From: Nonomuraea spiralis
GTDB lineage: Bacteria > Actinomycetota > Actinomycetes > Streptosporangiales > Streptosporangiaceae
Direction of reading: 5' to 3'
NCBI RefSeq assembly: GCF_014648435.1
Contig: NZ_BMRC01000017.1
Location: 1-64,000 of the forward strand
Length of the DNA stretch: 64,000 bases
Part shown: positions 60,543 to 64,000 of the stretch, in pieces
Layout: every line of letters begins with the position of its first letter
How positions within the stretch are numbered: the stretch's first letter is position 1
Made by a program: the position numbers and the translations under genes
Notes under the pieces: model-generated
What the model was told of the DNA's origin: nothing
What the model saw: only the letters and a program-made list of their open reading frames with translations
Database searches by the model: none

Positions 60543-61684
60543 TGCCCGCCGGGCTCAACCGGGCGCTGCTCACCGTCGCAGGCGCCGTCGTCGCCATCGT
60601 CCTGGCGATCGCGATCTCCAGTGTGGCGATCATCGCGGCGGGCGCCAGCCCGATCGACGCGTTCGCCGCCTTCTTCGACTTCGGCGAGACCGCGCGCTCG
60701 GTGTCCAACGGCATCGCGGCGTTCCTGAACCGGGCGGTGCCACTGTTCATCGCGGGTCTCGCGGTGGCGGTCGGCTTCCGCATGAACCTCTTCAACATCG
60801 GTGTCGAGGGCCAGTACCGGATCGCGGCCATCTGCGCGGCGTTCGTCGGCTCGACGTTCACCGCGCCGAAGCCGATCCAGATCGCGGTGATCATCGTCGT
60901 GGCGGCGGTCGTGGGCGGCGCGTACGCGCTGATCCCCGCGATCATGAAGGTGACCCGCGGCGTGAACGAGGTCATCTCCACGATCATGCTCAACTACATC
61001 GCCATCAGCCTGTCCTCCTACCTGGTACGCGGCCCGTTCACGGGCGAGCGGGCCGCCGGCCAGCTCACCACCACCACGCCGCAGCTCCCCGAGTCGGCCA
61101 TGTTCCCCAACCTGAACTTCGTCTTCGACTGGTTCGGGCTGCTGCCGCCCACCCGCGGCGGCGGCGTGTGGGGCTTCCTGCTCGTGGCCGTCGTGCTCGG
61201 CCTGGTGATCTGGGTCGTGCTGGAGCGCACCCGCTTCGGCTTCAACGTCAAGGCCAGCGGGCTCAACGGCCCGGCCGCGTTCGCCTCGGGCGTCAACCCG
61301 AAGAAGATGGTCATCGCGGCCATGGTGTTGTCCGGCGCGATCGCCGGGCTCATCGGCCTGCCCGAGATCCTCGGCGACAAGGGCGCCTTCAACTCCAACT
61401 TCACCGCGGGTCTGGGCTTCCTCGGCATCGCGGTGGCGCTGCTGGGCAGGAACAAGCCCGTGGGCATCGCGATCGCCGCGCTGCTGTTCGCCTTCCTCGA
61501 CCGGGCGCAGGGCGCGCTGCAGATCGCGGACGTGCCGTCGTCCGTCATCACGATCATCCAGGGCGTCATCGTCCTGCTGGTGGTGATCGCGAACGAGGTG
61601 ACCAACCGCATCGCGTTGCGGCTGGAGGAACAGCGGGCGGCCCGGCAGCTCGGCACGAACAAACCGGTTGAGGTGGCAGCATGA
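60542..61684 (+). CDS. Nucleoside ABC transporter permease (NupP type)
   Basis: 380 residues, about ten helices, BPD_transp_2 fold (FRMNLFNIGVEGQYRIAAI). ATG overlaps the ATPase stop by one base with GAGGAG upstream; the end overlaps the next permease (ATGA). Confidence 0.92.
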   Translation: MPAGLNRALLTVAGAVVAIVLAIAISSVAIIAAGASPIDAFAAFFDFGETARSVSNGIAAFLNRAVPLFIAGLAVAVGFRMNLFNIGVEGQYRIAAICAAFVGSTFTAPKPIQIAVIIVVAAVVGGAYALIPAIMKVTRGVNEVISTIMLNYIAISLSSYLVRGPFTGERAAGQLTTTTPQLPESAMFPNLNFVFDWFGLLPPTRGGGVWGFLLVAVVLGLVIWVVLERTRFGFNVKASGLNGPAAFASGVNPKKMVIAAMVLSGAIAGLIGLPEILGDKGAFNSNFTAGLGFLGIAVALLGRNKPVGIAIAALLFAFLDRAQGALQIADVPSSVITIIQGVIVLLVVIANEVTNRIALRLEEQRAARQLGTNKPVEVAA

Positions 61685-62970
61685 CCAGGGTCGGCAAGTA
61701 CCATCTGGCGCTCATCGGCGCCGCCGCGCTCATCCTGCTGCTGTCGCTGGTGCGGATCATGTCCGGCCAGGACGACCTGACCTCCTCGGGCACGTTCAAC
61801 GCGGCGCTGCTGCTCGCGGTCCCGATCGGCCTGGCCGGTCTCGGCGGCCTGTGGGCCGAGCGGGCCGGCGTGGTCAACATCGGCCTCGAAGGCATGATGG
61901 TGCTCGGCACCTGGTTCGCCGGCTGGGCCGGATACCAGTGGGGCCCGATGGCCGCGCTGCTCGCCGGGCTGCTCGGCGGTGCGCTCGGCGGGCTGATCCA
62001 CGCGGTCGCGACCGTCACGTTCGGCGTCGACCACATCATCAGCGGCGTCGCCATCAACCTGCTGGGCCCCGGCATCACCCGCTTCCTGTCCGAGGTCCTC
62101 TACGGCGAGGGCACCTCGGCCAGCGCGAAGGGCGCCGGCATCACCACCTCGCCCGCGATCAGCTCGTCCGCGCCGGAGGTGAGCCTGCCCGTGTTGTCGG
62201 ACGGCCCCGACCTGCTGGGCAAGCTGGAGAGCACCCACTGGTTCCTGCTCTCCGACCTCGCCGGCATCCTGCGTGGGGTCACCCACGACGTGAACGCGCT
62301 GGTCATCCTGGCCGTGTTGCTGCTGCCGGTGACGTACCTGGTGCTCTGGCGCACGTCGTTCGGGCTGCGGCTGCGTTCGGCGGGGGAGAACCCGTGGGCG
62401 GCCGAGTCGCTGGGCGTGAACGTCTACCGGATCAAGTACCTCGCGGTCGTCGTCTCCGGCGCCTTCGCCGGGCTCGGCGGCGTGTTCCTGGTCTTCGTCT
62501 CCAACAAGTACGTCGAGGGCCAGACGCAGGGCCGCGGCTTCATCGGCCTGGCGGCCATGATCTTCGGCAACTGGCGGCCCGGCGGGCTCGCGGCCGGCTC
62601 GTCCCTGTTCGGGTACGCCAGCGGCCTGCAACTGCGCAGCTCCGGCGAGGTCAGCGCGGTCACCTCGTTCTTCCTGTTCGGCTCGCTGCTGCTGCTGATC
62701 TACATCGCGCTCCAGGTCCGTAAGCTGGTCGCGCCGGGTCAGCCCGCCGAGGTCGTGGCGAGGGGCGTCAAGGACTACACGGTGATCGCCGCCGCCGCGG
62801 CGGGCGCGATCCTGCTGTTCTGGCTCTGGCGGACCGTGGAGACGCTGCCGAGCGAGTTCGTCTACATCACGCCACACGTGCTCACGCTGCTCGTGCTCCT
62901 GGTCGCTTCGCAACACCTGCGGATGCCCAAGGCCGACGGCGTGCGCTTCCGCCGGGGGGATCAACATTGA
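61681..62970 (+). CDS. Nucleoside ABC transporter permease (NupQ type)
   Basis: 429 residues, about ten helices, BPD_transp_2 fold (WAERAGVVNIGLEGMMVLG; LRSAGENPWAAESLGVNVYR). Longer than the usual ~310-residue NupQ because of a periplasmic insert near 155-190 and two added C-terminal helices. Forms a heterodimer with the preceding permease. Confidence 0.92.
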   Translation: MTRVGKYHLALIGAAALILLLSLVRIMSGQDDLTSSGTFNAALLLAVPIGLAGLGGLWAERAGVVNIGLEGMMVLGTWFAGWAGYQWGPMAALLAGLLGGALGGLIHAVATVTFGVDHIISGVAINLLGPGITRFLSEVLYGEGTSASAKGAGITTSPAISSSAPEVSLPVLSDGPDLLGKLESTHWFLLSDLAGILRGVTHDVNALVILAVLLLPVTYLVLWRTSFGLRLRSAGENPWAAESLGVNVYRIKYLAVVVSGAFAGLGGVFLVFVSNKYVEGQTQGRGFIGLAAMIFGNWRPGGLAAGSSLFGYASGLQLRSSGEVSAVTSFFLFGSLLLLIYIALQVRKLVAPGQPAEVVARGVKDYTVIAAAAAGAILLFWLWRTVETLPSEFVYITPHVLTLLVLLVASQHLRMPKADGVRFRRGDQH

Positions 62971-63362
62971 ACATCGACTGGGACGGCCTGCGCGACGAGG
63001 CGTCCGCGGCCATGCGCAACGCGTACGCGCCGTACTCCAAGTTCCCGGTGGGGGCGGCGGCGCTGGTCGACGACGGCCGGATCGTCACGGGCTGCAACGT
63101 CGAGAACGCCTCGTACGGCCTCGGCCTGTGCGCCGAGTGCGGCCTGGTGTCCGCGCTGCACATGTCGGGCGGCGGCCGGCTGGTGGCCTTCACCTGCGTG
63201 GACGGTCACGGCGAGCTGCTCATGCCGTGCGGACGCTGCCGCCAGGTCCTGTACGAGTTCGGCGGTGAGGACCTGCTGGTCGAGACCGTCGACGGCCCCA
63301 AGCGCATGGCCGAGATCCTGCCGTACGCGTTCGGCCCCGACGACCTCAGCAGGAGCACCTGA
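62967..63362 (+). CDS. cdd: Cytidine deaminase
   Basis: 131 residues, tetrameric type. Zinc and catalytic motif C55-A-E57 and PCGRC (C88, C91). Deaminates cytidine and deoxycytidine to uridine forms after import. TTG start overlapping the permease stop (TTGA), with GGGGGA upstream. Confidence 0.94.
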   Translation: MNIDWDGLRDEASAAMRNAYAPYSKFPVGAAALVDDGRIVTGCNVENASYGLGLCAECGLVSALHMSGGGRLVAFTCVDGHGELLMPCGRCRQVLYEFGGEDLLVETVDGPKRMAEILPYAFGPDDLSRST

Positions 63363-63364
63363 TC

Positions 63365-64000
63365 ATGGACGCCATCGAGGTCATCCGCGCCAAGCGGGAC
63401 GGCGTCGAGCTGTCGGCCGCCCAGATCGACTGGGTGATCGCCGCCTACACGCGCGGCGACGTGGCCGACGAGCAGATGTCCGCGCTCGCCATGGCCATCC
63501 TGCTCAACGGCATGAACCGGCGCGAGATCGCCGACTGGACGCAGGCCATGATCCGCTCGGGCGAGCGTATGGACTGGTCGATGCTCGACCGGCCCACGGC
63601 CGACAAACACTCCACGGGCGGCGTGGGCGACAAGATCACGTTGCCGCTGGCGCCGCTGGTGGCCGCGTGCGGCGCGTACGTCCCGCAGCTCTCCGGACGC
63701 GGCCTCGGCCACACCGGCGGCACGCTCGACAAGCTGGAGTCCATCCCCGGCTGGCTGGCCTCGCTCTCCAACGACCAGATGCTGCACGTCCTGCGCACGG
63801 CCGGAGCGGTGGTCTGCGCGGCCGGCTCGGGTCTGGCCCCGGCCGACAAGAAGTTGTACGCGCTGCGCGACGTCACCGGCACCGTCGAGTCGATCCCGCT
63901 GATCGCCTCGTCGATCATGTCGAAGAAGATCGCCGAGGGCACCGGCTCGCTGGTGCTCGACGTGAAGGTGGGCTCCGGGGCGTTCATGAAGACGACCGAG
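63365..64000 (+). CDS. deoA: Thymidine/pyrimidine-nucleoside phosphorylase, N-terminal part
   Basis: 212 codons are visible and the frame is open at the window edge. Motifs: KHSTGGVGDK (phosphate binding), SGRGLGHTGGTLDKLES, and VGSGAFMK close to the edge. Splits thymidine or uridine with phosphate to base and sugar phosphate. ATG two bases after the cdd stop: same operon. Incomplete at the 3' end. Confidence 0.93.
   Translation, partial: MDAIEVIRAKRDGVELSAAQIDWVIAAYTRGDVADEQMSALAMAILLNGMNRREIADWTQAMIRSGERMDWSMLDRPTADKHSTGGVGDKITLPLAPLVAACGAYVPQLSGRGLGHTGGTLDKLESIPGWLASLSNDQMLHVLRTAGAVVCAAGSGLAPADKKLYALRDVTGTVESIPLIASSIMSKKIAEGTGSLVLDVKVGSGAFMKTTE

Overview
The window is chromosomal DNA of a very GC-rich actinobacterium (by eye about 70 % G+C, strong G/C third-position bias, many GTG starts, Tat and lipoprotein signals). 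Gene content and order suggest the Streptosporangiales, possibly Nonomuraea. That placement is inferred from gene style and synteny, not from a search. I saw no rRNA, tRNA, CRISPR array, insertion sequence or prophage.

A conserved backbone runs left to right and matches, from memory, the order sucCD-perM-purN-purH-folD-mdh-trpS-dacA-SCO4848-nucleoside operon of Streptomyces and, in part, Mycobacterium. Its pieces are: a PerM-like membrane protein, purN and purH (267-4565); folD (6112-6957); citrate synthase, a DUF3017 protein and NADP-isocitrate dehydrogenase (18828-21516); malate dehydrogenase (39947-40921); galE, a CNNM/CorC protein and trpS (41712-45081); a YihY protein, dacA and an SCO4848-type protein (50030-52483); and a nucleoside uptake and salvage operon, BMP lipoprotein-ABC transporter-cdd-deoA (57771 to the right edge, deoA incomplete).

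Accessory blocks lie between these. At 7032-13852 are a C45 acyltransferase-like hydrolase and a five-gene operon (benzoylformate-decarboxylase-like enzyme plus an SsuABC-type transporter) divergent from an IclR regulator. At 13858-17763 an RpiR regulator and NagZ are divergent from a Tat-exported GHL10 glycosidase, which looks like a glycan recycling module. At 22054-27770 a FAD monooxygenase and an SGNH hydrolase are divergent from an AfsR-like regulator. At 27814-34875 are a LysR regulator, a penicillin-recognising-type serine hydrolase without a signal peptide, a D-aminoacylase, a polar amino acid ABC transporter and a diaminopimelate-decarboxylase-like enzyme. At 45405-49999 an XRE and two MarR regulators surround a haloalkane-dehalogenase-like gene and a chlorohydrolase-like amidohydrolase. 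At 52455-57483 are an orphan PGM1-like peptide ligase, an M20 amidohydrolase and a secreted S15/CocE peptidase.

The most unusual single gene is at 37825-39891: a Ser/Thr kinase fused through one membrane segment to an extracellular amino-acid-binding domain, directly upstream of mdh. Other points of interest are a half-length MFS gene, an apparent N-terminal frame conflict in the dehalogenase gene, several strong palindromic operators, a LacI-type operator with no local LacI gene, and convergent genes whose stop codons share CTAG.
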